Source: Anoplopoma fimbria
Taxonomy: Eukaryota; Chordata; Actinopteri; Perciformes; Anoplopomatidae
Assembly (NCBI RefSeq): GCF_027596085.1
Contig: NC_072457.1
Coordinates: forward strand, 5,303,629-5,367,628
DNA: 64,000 bases
Reading direction: 5' to 3'
This document shows, piece after piece, positions 54,201 to 64,000 of this stretch. Each line of letters starts with the position of its first letter. Position 1 is the stretch's first letter. The notes beneath the pieces are model-generated. The model did not search any database. It saw only the letters and a list, made by a program, of their open reading frames with translations, and was not told the DNA's origin. The position numbers were made by a program, and so were the translations under genes.

Positions 54201-57200
54201 CCTACACATCCTTGCTCTCCCTCAACTTTCTTGCTCTAACTGAGACCTGGATCACACCAGAAAACACTACCACACCCGCAGCTCTGTCAGATGTGTACTC
54301 CTTCTCTCACACTCCCAGAGCTATGAGGCGAGGTGGTGGCACTGGCCTGCTAATTTCCCCAAAATGGAAATACTCTCTTGTCTCTGTTTCACAGTTCTCC
54401 CCGTCCTCTTTTGAATTTCATGCTGTTACTGTCACTTATCCAGTCAAGCTCACCATTGCTGTTGTGTACCGCCCACCAGGCCCTCTTTATGAGTTCCTGG
54501 AGGAGCTTGACACACTAGTCTCGCACTTCCATGACGATGGCTCCGCACTCATCCTGCTCGGCGACTTCAACATCCAGACTGATAAGTTAGAACCACTGCT
54601 TTCCTTCCTCTCCTCCTTTGACCTCTATCACTCCTCTTCTCCTCCTACCCACAAGGCCAGCAACCAGCTGGATCTTATCTTCACTAGACACTGTTCTACT
54701 GCTAACCTCTCTGTCACTCCCCTCCAGCTCTCGGACCACTACTTCATGTCCTACTCCCTCTCCCTCTCCCTCTCCTCTCCCCCCTTACTTCCTCCACCTA
54801 CCCACATGGTTTCTACCCATAGTCACCTCCGCTCCCTCTCCCCTGCTGATCTTTCCTCTTCCGTTACCTCTGCCCTCCCTGACCCTGAATCCTTCTCTCT
54901 CCTATCCCCCGATACTGCTACTGATCTTCTCCTCTCCACCCTTTCCTCCTCTTTGGACAACCTCTGTCCCTTCACCTCCAGGCCTGCACGCCCAACTTCT
55001 CCTGCCCCATGGCTGTCGGACTCAGTGCGTACTAATAGACGGAGCCTAAGAGCAGCTGAGCGTAAATGGAGAACAGGCAAACTCCCGGAGGACCTTCTTA
55101 ACTTCCAATCTCTCCTTTCCACTTTTTCCTCCTCTCTAGCTACTGCTAAAGCGGCTTTTTTCCGCTCTAAAATCCTAACCTCTGCTTCCAATCCTAAAAA
55201 ACTCTTTGAAACTTTCTCTTCACTCCTCCAACCCCCACCCCCTCCTCCTACTTTCTCCCTTCTCCCTGATGATTTCGCCAACTTCTTTGACAAGAAGGTA
55301 AACGATATCAGATCCTCCTTCTCTCAGCCCCCCTCTCCCTGTCCACCCTCTCCCTCTCTACCCTCTCCAGCTCTTCCCCCTCAGCTCCCCCTTCCCTCTC
55401 CACACCCCATCTTACCCTATTTTGCTCCCCTCTCCCCTAACGAGGTCCTCGACCTTGTTACATCTAACCGCCCCTTCGTATTAGTCTGTTGCAATTATTG
55501 TTTTCGTAGTAACTTGCCTCTGCACTATACTTTTGCTCTGGTTTATGCTTTAAGATGCTTGTTTAAGAAAGGAGATGCACTTATGACTTCTGGTGACTAG
55601 TAGTTCTCTTGAATACCTATGTTGAATACACTTCCTGTAAGTCGCTTTGGATAAAAGCGTCTGCTAAATGACTGTAATGTAATGTAATGTAATGCTTCAC
55701 GCCGCGAGACCAAACTCTCTCTCCTCTGTCCTGATTCTCCTGGACCTGTCAGCGGCGTTTGACACGGTGAACCACCAGATCCTCCTCTCCACCCTCGAGG
55801 GGATGGGCGTCTCAGGCTCTGCACTCTCCCTGTTTGCATCCTACCTCACAGGCTGATGCTACCAGGTGACATGGAGGGGGGCCGTGTCGGAACCACGCAT
55901 GCTGACTACGGGGGTTCCACAAGGTTCAGTTCTGGGCCCCCTTCTCTTCTCGCTCTACACAACATCTCTGGGTTCTGTTATTCGCTCGCATGACTTCTCT
56001 TACCATTGTTATGCCGATGACACCCAGCTGGTCTTGTCATTTCCTCCCGGTGACACCCAAGTGGAGGCACGCATTGCTGCGTGCTTGGCTGACATCTTGA
56101 AGTGGATGGCGACACACCACCTGAAGCTCAACCTGGACAAAACCGAGCTTAGAAGGGTTGCCTGCACGAGACCTGTCCATCACCATTGATGATGCCATGG
56201 TGACACCAACTCGGACTGTGAGGAATCTGGGTGTGACCCTGGACGACCAACTGTCGTTCTCAGCAAACATTGCATCGGTCACACGCTCCTGCAGATTCCT
56301 CCTCTACAACATCAGGAGGATTCGCCCCTTCCTCACTGAGGAGACGGCGCAGGTGCTCATCCAGGCTCTGGTCATCTCCCGCCTGGACTACTGCAACTCA
56401 CTACTTGCCGGAGCCCCGGCGTCAGCCATCAGACCTCTGGAGCTTGTCCAGAAAGCTGCAGCACGTCTGGTGTTCAATCGCCCCAAGTTCTCCCACACAA
56501 CTTCCCTTCTCCGTTCTCTACACTGGCTCCCTGTAAGAGCTCGCATCCAGTTTAAGACTCTGGTGCTAGCCTACAGGGCAGTGAAAGGAACAGCTCCTTC
56601 CTATCTCCCGGCCATGGTCAAGCCCTACACCCCGCCCGACCACTTCGCTCTGCTGCCTCGGGTCGACTGGTTGCCCCGTCGCTCAGAGGTCCCTGCGGCC
56701 GATCCACCCGGTCACAGCTTTTTTCTGTCCTGGCCCCTCAGTGGTGGAATGAACTCCCCACTGACATCAGGACAGCAGAGTCGCTGCCCATCTTTCGGCG
56801 CAGGCTGAAAACTCACCTCTTCAAGAAGTACTACCCTGAGCCTTCCTCGTAGCACTTATTGCATTCGTATTAGTTGTTGCACTTATTGTATTCGTAACCT
56901 TTCTCTCATGACTAATCTTCTATTTCTTCTTAGGAGTTCTCTGAGGCAGTAGGTAACATATTTATTTTATATATCTATATAAAAGCATTAGTGTTTTCTT
57001 CTAGCTTGCTAACACACATATGAACCTTGTGTTTAGAATGTATGTAAAAATTGAAGCTCACCTGGAAGAAAAGATGAATGCTTTTAGTCCTATTTAGAAC
57101 ATGGGGTCTTCTTCAGCCTCTTTTGGCCAAAATGGGTATTACAACAACAAACCCTTTAAAATGAAAATGTCCTTTTTTCTTTCACCTGGCAGAACACATT

Positions 57201-60200
57201 TTTCCCCACCTGTTTCACTGACTGAAACCATGCAACCATGCACCCTGCTTTATCTTGAAGACACCCCCCTTCACAAAAAAATGCATTGACACCTGACACA
57301 CAATGTTAGTGGTTCACAAAATCATCACAGTCTGATCTCACCTGAGAGTCTCTAGTGTGCAGTGTGTGCTACCCAGTCCAGCAGAGAGCAGCTTCACTCC
57401 TGAATCGTCCAGGTCGTTGTTACTCAGGTCCAGCTCTCTCAGACTAGAGGGCTGGCAGCTGAGTAGTGAGGAAAGAGCTTTACAGCTTATCTCGGACAGA
57501 TTACAGTCACTCAGCCTGAAAGAGAGTTGGTGATAAAGATAAACACTGACACTATCTATATTGTCTAGATTTGTGAAAACACATTTCAAATGGCTGCCCT
57601 CTCGTAGCTGATGAGTTTAACGAGGATGTATCACTGGAAACTGGAAACAGCAATGACAGCAAAGAATACAATCTCATCTCTCAGATCACAATAGCACACA
57701 GAAATATTGTTTAGCCTACACTGTAATTTCCATTCATTCATCTGTGGAGGTACAATCATTCTGAAGAAACAATTTGACAGACTTTTCTATTGATCAACTA
57801 ACAAATTTGTTGACTAAATCTTGCAACTATCAGTTTATTAAAACTTAAATCAGTTAAGAGCAGGACTACACCTGTGACACAGTTTGTATCTGAACTTATC
57901 TTTGCACTTACAGAGCTTTGTTGGAGGCTTTGAACACTGGCAGCAGCCTCAGAAGAGCCTCCTCTGAAGAAGAATATTTCTTCAGGTCAAACACAGCCAG
58001 ATCATTTTCTGATGACAGTAAGATGAAGACAAGAGCTGACCACTGAGCTGGAGACAGTTTATCTGTGGAGAGACTTCCTGAACTCAGGGACTGTTGGATC
58101 TCCTCCACTAAGTAACGATCATTCAGTTCATTCAGACAGTGGAACAGATTGATGCTTCTCTCTGGAGACAGATTCTCACTGATCTTACTCTTGATGTACT
58201 CGACTGTTTCCTGATTGGTCTCTGAGCTTCTTTTCTTTTTCAGAAAGCGTCTTAGAAAGGTGTGATTGGTCTGCAGTGAAAGACCCATGAGGAATCGGAG
58301 AAACAGGTCCAGGTGTCCATTTGGACTTTCCAAGGCCTTGTCAATAGCAAACCTGTGGATCTCAGTCATAGAAGTTTTGTTAAAAAACGTTTGCATTTGT
58401 CCGCCACAAGTTTGGCCTGGCTCACACATCACATTCTTTTGTTTTTTAACGACTGCCCTCTGTACGTAGAAAGCTGCCAAAAACTCCTGAACACTCAGAT
58501 GGACAAAGCTAAACATCTTGTCATTCCTTCTCCCACGTTCCTCTTTGAAGATCTCTGTGAACACTCCTGAGCACACTGAGGCTCCACTGACATCAATGCC
58601 ACTCTCTTTTAGATCTGTCTCATAGAAGATCAGGTTGCCCTCTTCCAGGTGCTGAAAAGCCAGTTTTGCTAATGACTTAATGCACTGAATGCACTTTTTT
58701 TGGTCATACTTCTCATTTGTCTGATGAATCTGAAACTCCAGGAACTCTGCGTACATCTCAGTCAGTGTCTTGGGCAGCTCTCCTTCCTCTCTGGTCTTCA
58801 ACACATCCTCCAGAACTGTAGCAGTGATCCAGCAGAAGACCGGGATGTGGCACATGATGTGTAGGCTTCGTGATGTCTTAATGTGGGAGATGATTCTGCT
58901 GGCCTGCTCCGAATCTCCGAATCTCTTCATGAAGTACTCCTCCTTCTGTGGGTCAGTGAACCCTCTGACCTCTGTCACCATGTCAACAAAATCAGAATGG
59001 ATCTGATTGGCTGCGGCAGGTCGTGTGGTTATCCAGAGGCGAGCAGAGGGAAGCAGTTTCTTCTTGATGAGGTTCGTCAGCAGCACATCCACTGAGGTGG
59101 AAGCTGTCACATCAAAGTTAACGGCCTGATTTTCACTGGTAGAGCAGTCCAGATGAAGGCGACTCTCATCGAGTCCATCCAAAACAAAGAGAAGTTTGAA
59201 TTTGCTCTTGTCATAGTTGGTGTTTCCTGATGACTGCAGAGTTGTAAAGATGTGATTAAGAGCTTCTTCCTTAATGTCTCTGGTCTCAGTGATACATTCA
59301 TGAATGAGCTCTGCCAAGGAAAACTTTTCTCCCTTTTTCTCCCTTAAATTCAGCTGGCGGAAGGTGAAGGGGAAAATTAGATGCACATCTTGATTGGCTC
59401 TTCCTTCAGCCCAGTCCAACACAAACTTTTGCACAAGAAAGGTTTTGCCAATTCCTGCAATTCCATTTGTCAGCACTGTTCTCATTGGTTTGTATTTTCC
59501 AGAGGGGTATTTGAAAATGTCACAAGGTTTAACTGGTTTCTCTGTTCCTGCTGGTTTTACCCCCACCGTCTCAAGCTGCCTGACCTCATGCTGCGTGTTG
59601 ATGTGTACGTCACCCCCCTCTGTGATGTAAAGCTCTGTGTAGATATCATCAAGTGGTTGTTTATCAGTCTTCCACCCTTCTGGTGCACAGATAAACTTGT
59701 TCTGAAGGTTGGATTTAAGCATTTGCTGGTAATTTGAGATGGTTAGCGGTACCAGAGCCATCACATCTGTGTTGAACACAAATATAAAAATACAATGTAT
59801 TAGATAGTTTGCCTACAGTTGCATAAACACAAATTGTCCTCTGGTAAGGGATTGTCTTCCTAAGAGTAACAAACAATGTGTTCCTTTCCTTTTAATTAAC
59901 AAAAAGTGGAACCATCTTAAATTTCTTTGTGGTCAACCAAACATATAGTTGATAAAGTCATACACAGCTGCTTGGCTACCACCTGTTTAGTAACTTCCAA
60001 TCATATCCATGCAGGTGTACAGCATCGCCTTTATAACCTCACACTTCCCCCTGTTGGGCCTACTTTGCTGAAACCATCATAGCAATTTTACTGAAGTTTT
60101 ATCATCATCATTTTAATTAAGTTGTCACAAAAGGATCAGAAACTAGACACAAAACAAACCGGGCTTGTACGGCCAATTATTCCAAAGTGCTTTAGAGAAA

Positions 60201-60808
60201 TTAAATATAAACTACGAGAAACCGCAGTTAACTTAGATATAATCGTGATTATTTTCCCATCAATCGCATTAATCCTGTATCTTTTAGCGTGATGTTTTTC
60301 TATAGAGACAGAGCGCAACGCTTCATAATGTGAAAAAAAAATGCCCACCGGAGAGGAAAACAATCGGCACCACAACATGCAACCAGGGGCTGAAACGCTA
60401 AGAAAATACCTGTAGCTAGCTGAAAACATTAGATTTCAGCATGTCAAAGGATTATTTTAGCAACATATTTCTACCACGAGTAAATGCATTTCTCAAACTG
60501 GTATGACATCCTGTTTTTAATGTTTCCTGTGACTGACCTTTTGTTCCTGAGCTGCTGTCTGACAAACTCGGCAGCAGATCATTCCTGTTGATCTTTTTTA
60601 AAACCTGATCGGTCACCTTCACAGCTCCAGGAAGTGTGTAGGTCTGGATCATCAGGTCAACTGTGTCCCACGTCTTTGCATTCTCTAGCTTGTTCCTAGG
60701 GATGGTTGAGGAGTCTTTAAGGCGTTCATCTTGAAGGAACCACTTGAAACGCTCAAAGTCGTCTTCTCCGAGTGTGTCCAGAGTGTTCAAAAGGGCATGT
60801 TTTGTCAT
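49861..60808 (-). CDS. NLR-3: PYD-FISNA-NACHT-LRR-B30.2 receptor, apparently intact
   Basis: Fish cytosolic NOD-like receptor and close paralogue of NLR-1. Exons (minus): 60808..60538 PYD ([20 protein letters not shown]); 59766..57912 FISNA ([14 protein letters not shown]), NACHT Walker A GIAGIGKT, Walker [14 protein letters not shown]2 [18 protein letters not shown] exons 57515..57342, 52517..52344, 52065..51892, 51586..51413, 51187..51014; linker 50620..50574; B30.2 50402..49861 ([24 protein letters not shown]), ending CSL. About 1190 codons. Every join is GT-AG with matching phase and I see no stop or frameshift. The 69-bp linker exon of NLR-1 has no counterpart here, but PYD joins FISNA in frame without it. 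A LINE and a SINE lie in the intron between the first and second LRR exons. A donor at 61139 (GCAGGAT then GTAAGTT) marks a probable 5' non-coding exon. Confidence 0.88.
51191..51290. repeat. (CA)n microsatellite abutting an NLR-3 splice acceptor
   Basis: About 49 CA units on the plus strand, that is (TG)n in the transcript, ending three bases before the CTCCAG acceptor of the last LRR exon. The polypyrimidine tract is replaced by the repeat. Confidence 0.97.
52196..52230 (-). pseudogene. LRR exon relic in NLR-3 intron
   Basis: A short piece ('ctcactcagactcc') matches the centre of LRR exons and lies in the same intron as the clearer relic of NLR-1 at 29740..29835. Weak by itself; supported by position. 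Confidence 0.35.
52863..53165. mobile_element. Possible Harbinger-type MITE fragment
   Basis: Contains 'gaattcgcctcattcgcttc', 'gcgaaagccaatcagcgttg' and 'gagattctcctcctgtcact', phrases I associate with fish PIF/Harbinger elements. The ends were not defined. Confidence 0.35.
53173..53542 (-). mobile_element. tRNA-headed SINE with RTE-type tail
   Basis: On the minus strand the head (53540 downward) has an A-box-like 'tggttagcactgtcgcctca' and a B box 'gggttcaattcc', as in a tRNA-derived pol III promoter. The body ('gacctgtccagggtgaaccc') and the GATG-rich 3' end ('ggatggatgg' type) are those of a very common fish SINE. Confidence 0.8.
53867..53968. repeat. 51-bp tandem duplication
   Basis: Two nearly perfect 51-bp copies (aggctagggcgaacaaaggc...) lie directly next to each other. 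Confidence 0.9.
54212..55477 (+). pseudogene. LINE ORF2, endonuclease part
   Basis: Apurinic-type endonuclease: [11 protein letters not shown] (catalytic E), VVYRPPG, LLGDFNI (catalytic D and N), ending with SDH. Its first residues lie in another frame (GLWNCQSA near 54170), so there is a frameshift at about 54205. The frame ends where the LINE tail is inserted. Confidence 0.85.
55478..55694 (+). mobile_element. LINE 3' tail nested inside the RT region
   Basis: Same sequence as the inverse of 26521..26690 ('ggataaaagcgtctgctaaa' followed by TAATG repeats). It replaces the N-terminal half of the RT domain of the host LINE. Confidence 0.8.
55697..56820 (+). pseudogene. LINE ORF2, RT palm to C terminus
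   Basis: [15 protein letters not shown] opens the palm; an in-frame TGA sits at about 55854 (after SYLTG). The YADDTQL active site is at about 56010..56030, a frameshift follows near 56150, and the C-terminal domain continues in a third frame (56158..56808). Confidence 0.85.
57000..57341. other. NLR-3 intron remainder, nothing recognised
   Basis: Sequence between the LINE end and the first LRR exon of NLR-3; no further feature. Confidence 0.35.
57912..59766 (-). CDS. NLR-3 FISNA-NACHT exon
   Basis: One open frame of about 618 codons. The G run that is one base short in NLR-1 is intact here (ITEGGDVHI). P-loop [14 protein letters not shown], Walker [40 protein letters not shown]. Acceptor 59767-59768, donor GTAAGT at 57911. 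Confidence 0.9.
59767..60537. other. NLR-3 intron between PYD and FISNA exons
   Basis: No counterpart of the 69-bp NLR-1 linker exon was found. No repeat recognised. Confidence 0.4.
60538..60808 (-). CDS. NLR-3 first coding exon: pyrin domain
   Basis: Pyrin fold: [59 protein letters not shown]. Donor GTCAGT at 60537, identical in context to NLR-1. The ATG follows an acceptor (gccatccacag) by nine bases, so the 5'UTR is in an upstream exon. Confidence 0.85.
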
Positions 60809-61138
60809 TGTGGCTCCCTGTGGATGGCAGAGAATATTGTTAACCTAAAAAACAGTTATATAACAGTTGTGTTACTGCCTGTCTGTCTGTATTTCTGCTA
60901 AAGTTTTTGCTGCTTTTTTGACAAAGGCCCAGTGTGGAAGGAATAACACAGGACAATAACAAGATAACTCTCTTCTAATGTGACTTTAATGACTCACTTG
61001 TGACTCAAATGTCAATTGAAACATCATGATATAAGACACACACACATATATACTGTTTGTAAATTCTGAAACTGTAAAATGAATAGAAATGTATTCAGTA
61101 CTCACACAGAAATAGGAATTGCCTCTTCTCTAACTTAC

Positions 61139-61960
61139 ATCCTGCAGATTCTCCTGCAGACTGGGAGAGTGGGGTCTCTTCTGGAAGATGAGTTGTGAAA
61201 AGCAACATGACACACTCGACTAATATGTCGTGTGACGTCACCAATCAAGTCATGACCTCAAGTGTTTCCTCGAACAGGAAGTGTGAGCTGTCAGTAACAG
61301 GTTACAGCAGCTGAAACGACGGGTTCAAATGTTTTTTTTTTGTTTTTTTATCTTAAATTATACACGTCATATGTATGTTGATATATATGTTTTCTGATTA
61401 ACTCTGATGACTGCTGTTTTTTTGGGTCATGACCCTAAATGTTTGTTACCAGCTGAGACTAATCAGGTCAGGGTCGTGGTCTCACAGTAATTCGCAGAAA
61501 TAATTGTTGTTGATCTCAACTCAGCTGGCTGTTGCTCCACTTTTGAGAGGTTTTTTGTTTGTATTTCTGGTATAATAAACCACCCATTTTATGTGTTTTA
61601 CTCTACAGATTCCCGAATATATGTCAGTACAGAGACTGTTATTAAATTACATTGTTTTATAATAATGACTGGATATACTGTGTAGTGGGAAAGTAATACA
61701 CCATTTCATTTGAGCGATACCATGTGTCCATCTGTGTTGTTTGTGTACCACTGAAAAGATTGATGGAACATGTTTAATATTCCGTAGTGTTCAAAAGCCT
61801 TTGCTAAAAACAGAGGGAGAAAATATGGTCTCAAGTCATCCAAAGGACGGTTTGGGGTCCATGTGGTCCTAAAGGGAGCGAGTGCCCAATTCGTGTCTGG
61901 TAACATTACGTTTCTGTTTGCTAATATAAGCTAGCTAAGTATTGACCAAGTTATCGCTGT
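61139..61960. other. Upstream region of NLR-3
   Basis: A donor on the minus strand at 61138 suggests a non-coding first exon at about 61139..61195. Further upstream 'acaggaagtg' is an ETS/PU.1-like core near 61275. No ISRE match was seen here. Confidence 0.3.
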
Positions 61961-61967
61961 GAGGGAT

Positions 61968-62330
61968 TCATATGATTGGCCGTCGCCATCTTGTTTTTTT
62001 GGAAATACAACCAGATGCTGAATAAGATATTTTTAGGCGACTAAAATGCTACAATTACCTTTCTTGAACCGAAAAACACAGAGAGAAAGGGTTAAAGTTG
62101 TAAGACCAATACACAACAATGTACACTGCCAATCACAAGGTAGCCCCGCCCTAAAGCCTACCCTGCTTTATCGTCTATTTAACTCTAATTGGGACCATAA
62201 TGTACTCAATGAACATCATGCTGTATTGAAGAAGACTTGAAACTAGCAATTGAGACCATAAACTCATGTTTACAATGTTTACTGAGGGAATAAATCAAGT
62301 GAGAAGTAGGGTCATTTTCTCTACTTTTCT
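61968..62330 (+). repeat. Dispersed repeat family, copy 2
   Basis: Shares 'gaacatcatgctgtattgaa', 'catgtttacaatgtttactg' and 'agggaataaatcaag' in the same order with 14640..15000. Confidence 0.55.
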
Positions 62331-63725
62331 CTTCTCACTATGTTATTTTAATGTCAATAATGTATTACCTGTTATGAATGAATACCAGGACAAACATATT
62401 AATAAACTGTTGCAGTGACACGTTGTGTTTCTGACGATGGGAAGACGTCAGGTGCTGCATCTGAAAAAAACTCTTTGGACATTGGAAGGTGGGAAGGCCG
62501 ACGGCTGCCTGATAAGACAAACACACGACATCAAGGCTACGCTCACATGCCTAAGCTGTTTCAAAAGAAAGCAGTTAATTAATGACTAAAGTGGTCAACA
62601 ATCAGTCAACCACCATCGAGAGACAACGTTAAAACGTTTCGACATCCACATGCAGCCATAAAGCTTCTCCTGACTCAGAAAATGTGTTTGAACTGAAGAA
62701 CATTTGTGATATTAAATAAGCCTGAAAACTGATATAATTTGGTTAAATGACATGAAGGGTATGTTACATTCTACAAGGGCTTTCATTTTGAATATCATGA
62801 GGAGTTTAACGGTGTTTCTAGTATTTCTTTATAGATTAAAAGTAATGGAATTTGACTGATGAAGGACTAAAAGATTTTTAAAAAGGGAATTAGTATTCAA
62901 CACCAAAATTAAACACCTGGCTGTCTAGACAAAGCTTGACAAACTTTTTTAGACCATAATTAAAGGGGACAGAAAAGTTATGTTAAAATACACATAAAAT
63001 GTATACAGTTATAGAGTTTGGACGGTGACTAAATATTGTTGTAATCATGACCTAAGCCTTTTTAAAATCTGTGATACAACACTTACATACACCACACTTT
63101 CCAGTTTCATCTATATTCTGAAGTTTTAACAGAGGGGGCTGTTCATATATCAATCATAACCTAATTTATAGAACTTTGTATTCCTAAAAACATGGAGAAA
63201 AATGTATGGCTGTTGACAGTTTTTTTTCAGATTTATTCAGTGATAGAAAAAAAGAGATATGTAAAATTCCCTCTGTAAGACACTTTGACTCTAATATATC
63301 AATAAAGTGAAACAATCATTTGATCCTGGCTTTATCCAAATAATCAGATTTCTGTTCTGGAAATGTATACAAATGAACACATATTTTTTACACATTTAAT
63401 AAGATGAGGCCTCAATTGCATATCTACACAGACAATAGCAGAACACTTGTAATACAAATTTCAAGTTTCATGGTGATATGTATTAGTAAAAATGTTTACC
63501 TACTTCCCCTGTAGTGTGTCCCCTAAAATAAATCACGTTAGCAAATTAACAAATATAAAATAATTTGAAAATTTGAAGAATTAACTGCAGGTCTGCATTA
63601 AAATCAAACTTATTTTATAATGATAAATCCTGGTAAAAGAGTGATATATTAACAGTAAGTAAACATCTTAAAACCACGGGAAACTTCAACCCTGATCTAA
63701 GTGAGTCCGGGGTGAGGTGTTGGGG
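62331..63725. other. Intergenic, nothing recognised
   Basis: AT-rich sequence with no supported gene, RNA or repeat family. Confidence 0.35.
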
Positions 63726-63728
63726 GGG

Positions 63729-63730
<2 letters not shown>

Positions 63731-63814
<84 letters not shown>
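63731..63814. repeat. (GT)n microsatellite
   Basis: About 41 GT units preceded by a short G run. Confidence 0.98.
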
Positions 63815-63815
<1 letters not shown>

Positions 63816-64000
63816 GGGGTCAGTGTGGTGCTACAGTACAGACTCTCACAGCTCTCCTCAGGCTGGCAGCCCGCACGTGTTTATCACTAAGGTAAGACAA
63901 ACTTTTATTTTGAAATATCATGTTAATAATATAGCTCTATCTAACTCTGACAGTCTGAATGACAGTTAGCAACTTTGTTTTTGTGTCTGCTGAGCTGATA

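Larger units (their letters stand above)
53975..56960 (+). mobile_element. L2/Maui-like non-LTR retrotransposon, mosaic and inactive
   Basis: LINE in the intron between NLR-3 LRR exons. The order is endonuclease ([35 protein letters not shown]), a proline/serine-rich linker, an interrupted RT, the RT palm ([26 protein letters not shown]), the thumb and C-terminal part ([32 protein letters not shown]), then a 3'UTR with the 'gcacttattg' repeats. The N-terminal RT fingers are missing. Confidence 0.9.

Overview
The window is teleost fish genomic DNA, probably percomorph. The evidence is the vertebrate intron/exon structure (GT-AG, short internal exons), long (CA)n microsatellites, fish-type mobile elements (Tc1/mariner, L2/Maui-like and Rex1-like LINEs, a Penelope-like element, a tRNA-headed SINE, MITEs), and fish-type NLR genes combining FISNA-NACHT, 174-bp LRR exons and a C-terminal B30.2 domain. 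The species cannot be named from the sequence.

Left part (1-5225, + strand): the last eight coding exons and the 3'UTR of a jagged-1 type Notch ligand. The reading frame is clean to the C-terminal PDZ ligand, but the juxtamembrane cysteine-rich exon is much shorter than I expect. From 5.7 to 9.6 kb lies a degenerate AT-rich tandem family built on a 'gacatactatactatgac' motif, which also fills a jag1 intron. The stretch 9.6-22 kb has no gene I can support. It holds microsatellites, a frameshifted but structurally complete Tc1 element (19553-21180), a MITE and dispersed repeats.

Middle part (21.99-26.1 kb, - strand): a small gene whose predicted spliced mRNA carries two short single-pass membrane ORFs (66 and 53 aa), 21 nt apart and in the same frame. 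I could not name either protein.

Right part (27.1-61.2 kb, - strand): three tandem NLR genes. NLR-1 (27119-35018) and NLR-3 (49861-60808) are close paralogues with the same layout: PYD, FISNA-NACHT, five 174-bp LRR exons, a 47-bp linker and B30.2. NLR-1 has a one-base frameshift in a G run between FISNA and NACHT; NLR-3 looks open throughout. NLR-2 (about 39518-46350) lies between them and belongs to another subfamily. It has a multi-exon non-PYD N terminus, only two LRR exons and a B30.2 exon broken by about 1.5 kb of foreign DNA. A perfect ISRE-type element sits next to its predicted first exon. The NLR introns and spacers hold an L2-like LINE interrupted by a second LINE tail, a SINE, a Rex1-like fragment, and a Penelope-like element with a 16-bp target duplication and a hammerhead-ribozyme-like motif.

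The three NLR genes are probably cytosolic innate immune sensors of the expanded fish NLR-C/NLRP-like group. The observations most worth checking are the two-ORF small gene, the ISRE promoter, the broken B30.2 exon, the ribozyme-like motif and the shortened jagged exon.
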